Of a stretch of DNA of 64,000 bases, positions 35,103 to 44,955 are shown piece after piece. The notes under the pieces are model-generated. The model made no database searches, was not told the DNA's origin, and saw nothing but the letters and a program-made list of their open reading frames with translations. A program made the position numbers and the translations under genes. Position 1 is the first letter of the stretch, and each line of letters opens with the position of its first letter. This DNA is from Isoetes taiwanensis (Eukaryota; Streptophyta; Lycopodiopsida; Isoetales; Isoetaceae): assembly GCA_021234155.1 (NCBI GenBank), contig JAJEKV010000004.1, positions 14,540,716-14,604,715 of the forward strand, given 5' to 3'.

Positions 35103-36762
35103 TGTGACGTTCCAGGGGAATATACGCTATGAATACGTATATTCCTGTACCCGTCACCATACAAGTCTATCCTCATAGCCTTGTATACCATAGATTGTGG
35201 CACTAGGGGGCATGGCTAAGTTATTCTCATAACTTAGCCAACCTTAGGTTGAGACCATTTTCCACGTGGCCTTAACCTATTGGGCCACCGCCACACGGCC
35301 TCATCCTAGTGGTGCCACGTGGCATCCTAGGTGGACCTAACTTATATAGGCTGGAACCCTAACTCTAGGCCTCTTTCCGGCCCTAGCACCCAGAGACTCA
35401 TCCAACCACGCGAAACCTCGTTTCGCGTATCGTTCATTGTGGCATAGATTGGTGTAGCAGCCCCCTGAAGGTAGATCATCCTTGGAAGGAGAGCAGCTGC
35501 ATTCGATTCGGAGATCATGGAGACGCCCGGGTTTGGAGGGAGTGCTTCAAGAGCAGGTATGTAGAGTAGTAGTCATAGTAGTTCATCTGGAATTAGCATT
35601 CCAGATGAGTTGGTATCTTGTATCTAGAGTAGAGCCATCCTAGAACCCTCATATAACAACTTGAACCCTAATCAAGGAACCCTAACTGTAGGTTAGACTT
35701 GTATGATTAAGTTAAGATGTTCTTATGATGATTCTCGTGATATGATGATTATGTGATGATTGGTTGATCATGTTTGCTCCTCTTGTATTGGGAAGGGGGG
35801 TAGAGACCTAGAGCCATATGTAGTATGCTCTTAGTTAGATCCCTTAGTTCCTATTAGTTGCGGCCTGTGCATAGGAGCCCACCAGGCTATCGAGGTTATG
35901 ATGTGACTCAACACCACATAACGGGGCTAGGGGAATGTGGAGGGAGGATCCCCTGCCGAGTGGGGGGCTTCGGGGGATCCCGTAGTGGGCTAGACTTATG
36001 GTCGGTCACTTCGTGTGGGCCGAGCATGGGTCCGACACCTCTTGGGGCAATGGTGCCGCCCTGCCTCTCGAGAGCTGCGAGTGTCGGCTTGGCTCTCATT
36101 TTGGGGGGTTAAGTCGGTGCAATCGTGTGTCGCCACGATTCTCTAGCCTACACGGAACCTCTAGACCCCGGGAAGGGGAGATGCAACCCTTCCCGCCTCA
36201 TCGGACCGGGGAGATGCAACCTCGAGTAGTCCCGATGGGTGATGCCATGGGATTGCGTGATCCCAAGGCTAGAGTCATGCCAGAGCCTCGATTTAGCCCA
36301 TCCGCAAAAGTATGCATGCACAGAGGGGCGGATGGAGTGGTCAACCTTAGCCATTGTCTTATGCCAGCCCTCACCATTGCCATGATTCGGTTCGCTCTAT
36401 CTTGAGGCCTAGCCGGCCACCATCCTCCCACGAGTCCGAGCCACGGTAGGAGCTCTCATGTCTTGCGCTTTTATGATTATCATCTTTGCATTGGTAGATG
36501 TGTGATGAACTACCCTTCGAGGTAGTACTTATATGTTTTGATGCTAGTTCTGACTTGTTTGTCGCTTCCGCTGTTATAGGAGCCCATAGGGGAAGGGCGC
36601 GCAAGACACCTTCGTGTCCCCTCCCCGCACTAGGGTCACCTTAGAGTGCGGGGGGGTGAGCCCTTTTGTCGCGGTTGTTGAGCCGGACGGGGGATTTCCC
36701 TCACGAGGCGTCTGCAGTAGGGCGCCGTATGTTTAGCGAGGGAGTCCACGGTTATTCGACCA
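35103..36762 (+). mobile_element. Solo LTR (1,660 bp) inside the chromovirus
   Basis: The segment starts TGTGACGTTCC, ends TTCGACCA (TG...CA), and is flanked by an imperfect 5-bp target duplication, GATTC at 35098-35102 and TATTC at 36763-36767. Within it, CTTATATAGG at about 35340 looks like an LTR TATA box, followed by a plausible leader. No protein-coding region was found, and the open frames inside are short. The chromovirus reading resumes directly after it (LDDVPASVLVLVP). The strand is inferred from the TATA element. It probably formed by recombination between the two LTRs of an inserted retrotransposon. Confidence 0.7.
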
Positions 36763-37036
36763 TATTCTAGATGATGTCCCAGCTTCAGTTCTTGTTCTAG
36801 TTCCTGCTCCAGTTCCTGTCCCAGTTGCTCCTATTTCTGCTCCTGTTCCTGCTCTCGCTCCTGTTCTTGATCCTGCTTCTCTAGAGGCTTCTTCGCGCCC
36901 TCAGCTCCGTATCTCGAAGATCTCTCTTCACAAGTTTATTAGATCTGGTAGGCAAGATCCCAGATCAGCATTTACAATCCAAGTCCATCCTTCGACTAGC
37001 TCTGCTTCAGAAATGTCTGCTCCTGTTCTTCCTGAT
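36763..37036 (+). pseudogene. Chromovirus Pro/Val/Ala-rich linker between protease and RT
   Basis: The sequence reads LDDVPASVLVLVPAPV, then a low-complexity P/V/A stretch, then RPQLRISKISLHKFIRSGR, and ends VLPDK. The last codon is interrupted by the DIRS-like insertion. The continuation YKDFGDVF is found at 39639 on the far side. Confidence 0.8.
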
Positions 37037-37657
37037 AAATGACATTTACCTTCATTTTCATAGAATTGAAGGTAAATGAAGTTCTTGAACTACTAGGTAG
37101 TTGCCTAGCAGTTATTTTGTCATTTGCATGTCTCCCCTATTTAGGTCCCTAGTCTCGTCCTTTCCTTCATCAGCTCCTCAACGTGCATCTCTTCTTCTTG
37201 GAGTTTCAAGCCCCACCCGCCCACCCTTGTTTCTTCCGTCATAAAGGTGTTTCCTTGATTGTTGGCCCTAGTTCCAGTTGGAGGCTTTCATGCCAGTTGT
37301 TGGCCTTAGCGCCTGGTTGGAAGCCCTTGTGCTTAGTTGGAGGCCCTAGTGTCTTGTGGGCCCTTGTGCCTACGGGGAGGCCCTAGAGCCTGGATGAGCC
37401 CGAGGGGCCTTTTTTAGCTTATTTTTCTTTTTTGTTTTGCAGATACCAAGCTGCTTAGTTGGATGGGGAGGCTCTAGAGCCTGGAGGAACCTGAAGGGCC
37501 CTTTTTAGCTTAATTTTTTCCTTTGTTTTGCAGATGCCAAGTTGGGAGGATGCAGTAATTGATCTGTCAAGTTGAGAGTGGATCCTAGTCCCTTGTCTGA
37601 GGATTGTTACGGTTTATGCGTGAACCTTGTTATGTTCTTCATGTCAGTTAGCATGTT
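37037..37657 (+). repeat. Outer arm of 621-bp inverted repeat (element terminus)
   Basis: It pairs with 37691-38311 over its full length with few mismatches and a 33-nt loop (37658-37690). Both arms conserve the same open frame (MHLFFLEFQAPP..., 37183-37386 plus and 38165-37962 minus). That reflects sequence identity, not proof of a protein. Confidence 0.95.
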
Positions 37658-37690
37658 CTATACCTATGTACTCATCCCAAGAAGGCTAGT

Positions 37691-38395
37691 AACATGCTAA
37701 CTGACATGAAGAACAGAACAAGGTTTGCGCATAAACCGTAACAATCCTCAGACAAGGGACTAGGATCCACTCTCAACTTGACAGATCAATTACTGCATCC
37801 TCCCAACTTGGCATCTGCAAAACAAAGGAAAAAATTAAGCTAAAAAAGGCCCTTCAGGTTCCTCCAGGCTCTAGGGCCTCTCCATCCAACTAAGCAGCTT
37901 GGTATCTGCAAAACAAAAAAGAAAAATAAGCTAAAAAAGGCCCCTCGGGCTCATCCAGGCTCTAGGGCCTCCCCATAGGCACAAGGTCCCAGAAGACACT
38001 AGGGTCTCCAACTAAGCACAAGGGCTTCCAACCAGGCGCTAAGGCCAACAACTGGCATGAAAGCCTCCAACTGGCACTAGGGCCAACAACCAAGGAAACA
38101 CCTTTATGACGGAAGAAACAAGGGTGGGCGGGTGGGGCTTGAAACTCCAAGAAGAAGAGATGCACGTTGAGGAGCTGATGAAGGAAAGGACGAGACTAGG
38201 GACCTAAATAGGGGAGACATGCAAATGACAAAATAACTGCTAGGCAACTACCTAGTAGTTCAAGAACTTCATTTACCTTCAATTCTATGAAAATGAAGGT
38301 AAATGTCATTTCTAGAACTACTAGAAATGGAAAAACCATGGAAAGAACCACCCTCATGGGCATCTCTTAAACAACTCAAAACAGAATACATGCTG
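37691..38395 (-). repeat. Internal complementary region (fused inverted copies of both ends)
   Basis: Bases 37691-38311 are the reverse complement of the left terminus. Bases 38312-38395 are the reverse complement of the right terminus (39553-39636). The two blocks abut without spacer, as expected for a template that bridges the ends during circle formation. Confidence 0.9.
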
Positions 38396-39400
38396 AAAAA
38401 AGAGGCAGGTAAAGTGATGTACCACTAGAAGCACCGAACTCTAGTAGAGCTCTTGAGACTTCAGTTGAGGCAAGGCCCAGAGAGCGAGAAACTAGGAACT
38501 GTTCATGTAATGCTGGAATCACATAGCCATCTTTAGCAGACTCAGAGGACCAACGACCATGGGCTTTAAATAAACGATCTGGAACATTAAAAGCTGCGGC
38601 AGTAGTAGCCCCACCTCGCCTACCAGAATGTGTACCAAAAGCATCAGGGTCTTCTCCAACCAGAGGAGGAGCAATGAATACCACGGAACAGAAAACCGCC
38701 TGATGGACCATCCAAAGCTCTAAATTTTCCCATGCGGATAAGGCGCTCAAGCAATTGAACTGGACAGTATAGGCCCCCAAACGAGCAATAGAAACCCAAG
38801 AGCCAACAACACTTTGATCAGTTTTAGAGGATCGGATGTAAAGGCTAGCATGAGAGGGGAAGAAAATGATTTCATGCCAATGTAAAGAAAGCGACTCAGA
38901 GCTACGCAAGAATGCAGAGAAAGCCAAGACAAGAGCTGTGCAGCGCATGACATCCAACAATGTAGCTAAAGGTCCCGCAAAGGTATCAATAATCTTCTTG
39001 ACCATGTGGGGTAACAAAGGTTGCTTCTTGTTGATACTAGAGGAAGTGTTACGTTTGGCTAGATCACGGACTAGGGAAACAATAGGGTGCTCAGTAGGTT
39101 TACTCAGACCAGCAACCTGGTGATGGAAAGCAATAGATGCTAAGATGTTATTGACTCGTGCAAGAGATGGAGAGGATGACAAAATCTTAGTGATGTAAAG
39201 ACAAATAGTCAAAGCAGATGTGGGCAAAAAGGAGAGGCTCTTAGACAAGCACTAGGCCTTAAACTCGTACCAGGGTTGCCTGTAAGTTCTTAAGGTGTTT
39301 GGTGCCCTCGTACTTACAGTATAATCCTTCAATAGGGACAATAAATGGAATATCTCCGTATCCGAATTATCCATTGACATCCAAAACTGAGAATTGAAAA
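38376..39400 (-). pseudogene. Tyrosine recombinase of DIRS/Ngaro type (one nonsense codon)
   Basis: The open part, 39248-38376, is 290 aa. The frame extends upstream through a single TAG at about 39254 to segments typical of the N-terminal SAM-like domain (TRAPNTLRTYRQPWYEFKA). Catalytic residues are all present: R115 in AFLRSSESL, K142 in RSSKTDQ, H207 and R210 in THSGRRGGAT, H230 in AHGRWSSE and Y242 in KDGYV. The RRGGATTAAAFNVPDRLFK segment is the signature of DIRS and Ngaro recombinases rather than bacterial integrases. The enzyme would insert a circular DNA intermediate without target duplication. The C-terminus overlaps the internal complementary region by 20 nt, an arrangement also seen in DIRS elements. 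TAG in place of a conserved TGG (FKAxCLSKS) suggests recent inactivation. Confidence 0.8.
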
Positions 39401-39636
39401 CATCTGAAACAAAAACACAAAACTCACCATGTCAGGAAGCATGAAGTCGAAGCGCAATCATCGGACTAGTAGGTTTTCCACAAGGTAAAGATGATCTAGA
39501 AGCACCAAGCAAACCATGTCCACCAGCTGGAAAATATGAATGATCCACAAAGCAGCATGTATTCTGTTTTGAGTTGTTTAAGAGATGCCCATGAGGGTGG
39601 TTCTTTCCATGGTTTTTCCATTTCTAGTAGTTCTAG

Positions 39637-40920
39637 AAGTACAAGGATTTTGGTGATGTTTTTGATAAGGTCAAAGCCAGCAAGCTTCTGGAGCATCGTC
39701 CTTATGACTGCCCCATTGATCTTCAGCCAGGGACGACCCCACCATTTGACCCTATCTATGGCTTGTCGTCAACAGAATTGGAGACTTTGTGGACCTATAT
39801 CGAGGAGAATGCTGCAACTGGGTTTATTCGACATTCTCAGTCACCCGCAGGAGCTGCCATATTCTTTGTTTCCAAGAAGGATGGTTCTTTGTGGCTAGTT
39901 GTAGATTATCGCGGCCTCAACAAGATCATTGTGCATAATCGGTACCCTCTCCCTTTGATTCCAGAGTTACTTGAGCGGCTACAAGATGCACGATACTTCA
40001 CGAAAATTGATCTTCGAGGTGCCTATAATCTTATCCACATCAGGGAAGGTGATGAATGGAAGACAACCTTTCGAACTCGGTATGGTTATTTTGAGTATAC
40101 CGTCATGCCTTTCGGCCTTACCAATGCTCCAACGGTCTTTCAGCACATGGCTAATGATGTTTTTTGGGAGTTTTTGGATATTTTTGTTATCGTCTATCTA
40201 GATGATATTTTGGTTTATTCGAAGACTTTGGAGGAGCATGAAGAACATGTTAGGAAGGTCCTTCAGAAGCTACGGGAACATGAACTATATGCCAAGCTGG
40301 AGAAGTGTCAGTTCGAGCAGGACAATGTCGAGTTTCTGGGCTATCGCATCACGTCTCAGGGTGTTACCATGGATCTAGAGAAGGTCAGCACAGTTCTTGA
40401 TTGGGAAACACCTTCCTCGGTTAAAGATGTATAGTGCTTCTTGGGGTTTGCCAATTTTTATCGCCGCTTTATCAAGGACTATTCGGAGATCGTCTTGCTT
40501 TTGACACGTCTCATCAGGAAGAATGTTTCTTTTAAGTGGACAATTGAAGCAGAATCAGCATTCATCATTCTGAAGCATGCTTTTACAGCAGCACCTGTTC
40601 TTGCACACATGGATCCTGCGCGTCCCTATATTCTCGAAGCTGATGCATCCGATTTTTCTCTTGGTCACATCTTGTCGCAAGAGGGGGATGATCATGAGCT
40701 GCACCCGACCGCCTATCATTCTCGAAAGTTCTAGACTGCAGAAATCAACTGTCCTATTTACAACAAGAAACTTTTGGCGATTGTTGACTCTTTTCAGGAG
40801 TGGCGACGATTTCTTGAGGGTTCTCCTCATAAGATGACTGTGTATACGGACCATCGCAATCTGGAGTACGCTACAAGGGAAACCAGATGCTATTTCTCGC
40901 AGATCTTATTTCAAACCTAA
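39637..40920 (+). pseudogene. Chromovirus reverse transcriptase and RNase H (broken)
   Basis: The sequence begins YKDFGDVFDK and HRPYDCPIDL, continues through the RT (KKDGSLWLVVDYRGLNK, FTKIDLRGAYN, FGLTNAP) and reaches the catalytic YLDD box at about 40195-40206 (IVYLDDILVYSK). TAG at 40432-40434 replaces a conserved Gln before the FANFYRRFI thumb. RNase H follows ([23 protein letters not shown]), with TAG at 40732-40734. Near 40870 an internal deletion joins NLEYATR directly to [14 protein letters not shown], which removes the RNase H end and the tether. The product would copy element RNA into DNA; this copy cannot. Confidence 0.9.
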
Positions 40921-42532
40921 GGTGGGGGAGCCAGCATTTGATCAGCAATCACATGTTATTCTAGGACCTAATCGTTTACAGCTCATGGCCATCACTTTGT
41001 TCGAGAGGCCTCATGATACATCCTTATTGGAGTCTGTTCGAACATCTCTTCCTTCTGATCCATTGGGGCAGGACATAATATCACACTTTGGCTCATCATC
41101 ATCTTCCCAACAAATGAGGTTGGATTATGATCATTTTGAGGTTCGAGATGGACTTCTATTTCATGATGGATTCCCGTATATTCCGGATGGTGCCCCTCGA
41201 CTTCAAGTTCTGCAATCCTGTCATGATTCTCCTCTCGCCGGCCATTTTGGCATTGCCAAGGCTCTGGAACTTATTGCTCGAGATTATTGGTGGCCGGGTC
41301 TTCGCCACAATGTTGAGACTTTTGTACTCTCATGTGATATTTGCTATCGTGCAAAAGCTCCCAAGCACCGCCTACATGGCCTGCTTCAGTCTTTACCAGT
41401 CCCAGCTGGTCCTTGAAAGAGTATTTCGGTGGATTTTATTGTCGAGCTTCCATCCTCCCAGGGCCATGACGCCATCTGTATTGTTGTTGACCGTTTTTCC
41501 AAGATGGCACATTTCATTCCTTGCAGCACTTCTATCTCCAGTGAAGCCATAGCAGTTCTCTTGCTTCGAGAGGTGGTTCGACTCCATGGCTTATCAGATA
41601 ACATTGTCAGTGATCGCGGCCCTCAGTTTGTTGCTAGCTTTTGGAAGCGTCTATTGCAACTCTTGCATGTGGAACGTTTGCTCTCTTTCGGACATCACCC
41701 AGGGACCAATGGGCAGGTGGAGCGCACTAATCAAACACTTGAGCAGTATTTGCGATGCTTCATCAATTATCAGCAGGATGACTAGGTTGATTGGCTACCG
41801 TTGGCAGAATTTGCTTACAATAATTCTGTCCATGCCTCCACAGGCCAGACTCCCTTCTTTATTAATTTTGACATGCATCCCCGGTGGTCTTTCATTGCTC
41901 CTGGATATGACTCAGTCAATTCCAGTGCCGAGGACAGGCTCAAGAAGCTCTGCATGCTCCGAGATGATCTTCAGCACCATCTCCTCCAGGCCCAAGCACG
42001 TTATCGTTATCATGCAGATCAGCACCGTCAGGACGCTCCTCATTTTGCAGTTGGTGATCTTGTTTGGCTCTTGCATCGGGATTTACCGACATCTCGCCCT
42101 TGTAACAAGCTCGACTACCGGCGCTTAGGTCCCTATCGGATCATTGAACGAGTTAGTGATTCTGCTTTTCGTCTTGAGCTTCCGCCATCAGTTCAGCTTC
42201 ACCCAGTGTTCCATGTGTCTTTGTTGGAACCCTATATGGCGAATCCATTTCCAGATCGAGTACCTCCACCTCCACCACCAGTCGAGATTGATGATCATGA
42301 GGAGTTTGAGGTTCGAGAAATGGACTCCAAGTTTCTTCGCCGACGATTGTATTACTTTGTCGATTGGGAAGGTTACTCGCCAAGTGATAGAACCTGGGAG
42401 CCTGTCGAGAATCTGACTAATGCGTCTCACAAAATTGTGGAGTTTCACCGACGTTACCCGAACAAGCCAAGTTTGAGTACTCCGGCCCCAGCTCCGAGAA
42501 CTCGTCGCCGTCGTAGGAGGGGGATGGTGTGA
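40920..42532 (+). pseudogene. Chromovirus integrase with C-terminal chromodomain (two nonsense codons)
   Basis: The zinc-binding HHCC domain is present (CHDSPLAGHFG, then CDICYRAK). The DDE core has D in SVDFIVELP, D in VSDRGPQF and E in NGQVERTNQT. TGA at 41414-41416 (a conserved Trp codon in relatives, VPAGPxKSISVD) and TAG at 41783-41785 (QQDDxVDWLPLAEF) interrupt it. The C-terminus carries a chromodomain (LYYFVDWEGYSPSDRTWEP, then NLTNASHKIVEF), which places the element in the chromovirus branch of Ty3/gypsy. Chromodomains steer integration to marked chromatin. The stop codon at 42530 overlaps the first bases of the 3' LTR. Confidence 0.92.
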
Positions 42533-42844
42533 CGACCATACGGATATTCGTATCATACGAACATTATACTCGTATGTACAAAAGATGGTCGTCACACGGA
42601 TGCAAAAAGGTAGTTGCACAAAATAGGGTTTGAACTCGCAACCTTCCAATTGCGAGTCACACACCCTTGCCAAGTGCACTACCAATATTGGCCTTTTCAG
42701 TTAGGATACACAGCTACCACTCCGGAGGTAGTGGGTTCAAGTACTGTTCAGACCCTTAAATGTGACAGTATGATTTGGATAATTCGTGCACTAGTGGTGT
42801 GGGCAACCCGTAATAAGGTTGGGGGGCCTTAAGGGGAGGATAGT
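42514..42844 (+). mobile_element. Chromovirus polypurine tract and 3' LTR start
   Basis: A purine tract (AGGAGGGGGATGG, 42515-42527) is followed by TGTGACGACCATACGG at 42528, a canonical TG LTR start. The first 70 bp hold an inverted pair, GTGACGACCAT and ATGGTCGTCAC. No 5' partner was found upstream of the protease region. The LTR's end is unclear because other repeats follow. Confidence 0.65.
42615..42690 (-). repeat. tRNA-like (SINE-type) segment
   Basis: On the minus strand, GGTAGTGCACTTGG resembles a Pol III A box, and GGTTGCGAGTTCAAACCC, about 35 nt later, resembles a B box. This suggests a tRNA-derived SINE fragment or a tRNA relic. It cannot fold into a complete tRNA by eye. Confidence 0.4.
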
Positions 42845-42981
42845 GTGACGATTAACCATCAAGTCTAGAGCGTGTGATTCGGTTTCATCCAAATCAGTAT
42901 GACCTTTTCAGTTAGGATGCACAGCTACCACTCCAGAGGTAGTGGGTTCGAGTCCTGTTCAGACCCTTAAATGTGACAAGA
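42692..42981 (+). repeat. 80-bp direct repeat pair with B-box-like core; second LTR-like start
   Basis: Bases 42692-42771 and 42902-42981 match over about 80 bp (CAGTTAGGAT(A/G)CACAGCTACC core, ending CCCTTAAATGTGACA). Both hold GGGTTC(A/G)AGT(A/C)CTG, close to a Pol III B box. Between them, AAGGGGAGGATAG is followed by TGTGACGATTAACC at 42845, a second polypurine-tract-plus-LTR-start signature. This looks like a second, partly duplicated LTR end. Confidence 0.6.
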
Positions 42982-42984
42982 GTG

Positions 42985-43525
42985 AACACGAGCTAATAAG
43001 CAAGAATTCATTAGTTTGAGAAATTTGAATGTCTCATTTAGCTTGAAATAGGTCGCAGTGGCCATATAAATCGCAGAAATAGCTTCACGAGGACCTCATT
43101 GGTGACCCAGAAACAGGCAAAAAAGGTTGGTCAAATCGCGGTCGCGATCATTTTGCACATGGAAGACCAATATATTTAATTTTAAAGGCAATTTTATAAT
43201 ATGTGGCATTGTAATTGGCATAAATATTGCATATGATTGGCTCCGAAAGATCGCCATTGCGATCTTTTGGAGCAAGAAATGGGTGCATATTAGACACCCA
43301 AATACAAAATAACATTTTTATTTTATGCAATTTTGTTTATCCAATATTAAAAACGCTTAATAAGAAATACAACCTTAAATAAATAAAACATTAAAAACAT
43401 TTTTTTTCTTCTCAACAAAATCGCTGTGGCGATTTGTTTCAGCAAGAATGCAGTTGTGTCTTTTGGATTGTGCTCATCCAAATTGCCATCACGATTTCGT
43501 GAAGCTTAAACCTTCCCTCAAACAG
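42985..43525. other. AT-rich non-coding stretch
   Basis: No gene. A GATCGC(G/A)/GCGATT-like word recurs several times (near 43140, 43250, 43425 and 43485), but without a regular period. Confidence 0.4.
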
Positions 43526-43529
43526 AGCT

Positions 43530-44043
43530 TCTAAGATTATGTACGGATGGTAAGCTGTGGAATACCTTTGGTTAACCCACGAATGGCAAGCAGAGAGCAG
43601 GCCCCAGGATTTGAGGGCAGCAAATCAGAGATTTGAAGGTTCACCATCACGGATTTCAGAGCTTTGCCCTGCATATCACAAATAAAAATGTTCAAGAAAG
43701 CAAGAAAGGCAATCCATATGCTTCAGTGAATGTACCGAAGATGTGAATGAGATTGATAACAGACTATAATACATAGCTGGCCTGAAATAAATGCCAATAC
43801 GGTTGGGAGGTGCTGTATATAATATTTTCGATTCCATCTCTGATAGAATATTGAGTAAAGACGGCGTCCATGCTCAAAAGTGGAGCCATGTCTGTGGTAT
43901 TTATTCCCATCTGAAGAAGGGTCCAACTAATTATAAAACGTGGCTGCATGAATGATCTCACTTAAATCAGCAATACTCACCATTTTCCTCTTTTTAACAG
44001 CTTCCTCTAATATCCGAAAGTAATCAGATGATACATCTTCTGC
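43530..44043 (-). other. Candidate exons of an unrecognised gene (or gene fragment)
   Basis: There are three splice-bounded minus-strand segments. Bases 44043-43981 encode AEDVSSDYFRILEEAVKKRK, with CAG before and GTGAGT after. Bases 43910 to about 43830 encode MGINTTDMAPLLSMDAVFTQ after TTCTTCAG. Bases from about 43670 to 43540 encode GKALKSVMVNLQISDLLPSN, then CSLLAIRGLTKGIPQL and TAA, after ATATGCAG. Codon use and hydrophobic patterning look like real protein, but I do not recognise the family, and the phase between the second and third segments was not resolved. It may be the 3' end of a gene or a fragment captured by a transposon. Confidence 0.4.
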
Positions 44044-44055
44044 CTGAAACGAATG

Positions 44056-44295
44056 CCCTGTAACGAATGCCATGCCCTGGCTATGGCCTTGAGATCCGGC
44101 CGCTTGGCTATGGTCGCTGCACCCTGTATGAAACCCTGGCCCTGTATGAAACCCTGGTCGTCGCATGAAACCCTGGCCGCTGCAGATCCTTGAGGATCCG
44201 GAAGCCGCCTTGGCTATGGCCGCTTGGCTATGGCGATAGAAGCCACTTGGCTATGGCGATGAGATCCCGCCTTGGCAATGGCCGGAGAACCCGTA
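44056..44295. repeat. Short degenerate repeats (TTGGCTATGGC / ATGAAACCCTGG)
   Basis: ATGAAACCCTGG occurs three times and (C)TTGGCTATGGC or close variants about six times, in irregular order. No gene is apparent. Confidence 0.7.
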
Positions 44296-44519
44296 TGGTC
44301 GCTCGCTACCGCCTACTACTGCACACAAATTTAATAAATTTAATGTGGATGTCTTTTGACGCACCTAATTCCCGCTCATGTTGGGCGGGACAAGATTTTA
44401 AATTAAAGCCAAGCACTTTTTGCTTATGGTGGACCCGGAGGGCTCTATTCAAAATTCTCAAAATCCCGCTATTTTATCTAATTAGTGAAACCTTGCTTTA
44501 ATGCAGCCCCCCCTTGATT

Positions 44520-44690
44520 ACGAAAATGCCATTTGTTGCAATGTGAAAGCAAGGCTGCATCAAATTCATGCGCAATTAGAGGACATTATTGAAGATAAAA
44601 ATGTCATTTGTTGCAATGTACAATGTGACCAAAATCACAAAGCGTACATTTATTACATAAGATTATCTAAGGTTTTCGGCTGTATTCATA
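44520..44690 (+). repeat. Dispersed coding-like repeat, copy 1 (CCNVKAR)
   Basis: The plus strand reads MQPPLDYENAICCNVKARLH and HAQLEDIIED, then repeats VICCNVQCDQ. The first block is closely similar to 56575-56650. The conserved stretch suggests a fragment of a repeated gene or transposon protein; the family is not recognised. Confidence 0.5.
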
Positions 44691-44955
44691 TAAAAATACA
44701 ATAAAAGCTGGTGGTGACATGCTGGATTCGAACGGATGGAGAACGAATGGCACGTTGTTCTAGATGGCAATCCTTCACATGCATTATTATTCTTGGACTT
44801 TTTACGTATCGGATGATATGTTTTTGCTGTGTTGCATGCAAAATTTTAAATTTCGACTGTGTCTGGAAAATCGTCTGTGCTTGTTGCTTTGCTCGGTCGA
44901 CTGAAGCTAAGGTAGACCCCTATCTTGGTTGTTTTGCTTTGTCTATGTCAACATG

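Larger units (their letters stand above)
37037..39636 (-). mobile_element. DIRS-like tyrosine-recombinase element, 2,600 bp, no RT
   Basis: This insert splits the chromovirus at GAT-AA-GTAC with no target duplication; only an AA is shared by both junctions. On the minus strand it reads: unique terminus (39636-39553), tyrosine recombinase (about 39400-38376), an internal region at 38395-37691, a 33-bp spacer, and the other terminus (37657-37037). The internal region is an inverted copy of both outer ends fused together. At its centre, 38305-38316 reads GTCATTTCTAG, exactly the complement of the joint expected if the element's two ends closed into a circle over the shared AA. An internal complementary region of this kind defines DIRS retrotransposons. 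Gag, RT/RNase H and methyltransferase are absent, so this is a deleted or non-autonomous form. Confidence 0.75.

Noticed and set aside
35858-36604. Several open frames in the 36-kb region
   Set aside because: They lie inside the solo LTR, occur on both strands, and show no domain or motif.
37183-38165. Identical MHLFFLEFQAPP... open frames on opposite strands taken as a protein
   Set aside because: They are simply the two arms of one inverted repeat. Identity of the arms explains the shared frame, so it is not counted as a gene.
38376-39248. Crypton or bacterial integrase as the source of the recombinase
   Set aside because: The RRGGATTAAAFNVPDRLFK and HGRWSSESAKDGYV signatures fit DIRS/Ngaro recombinases. 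The internal complementary region is not expected for Cryptons.
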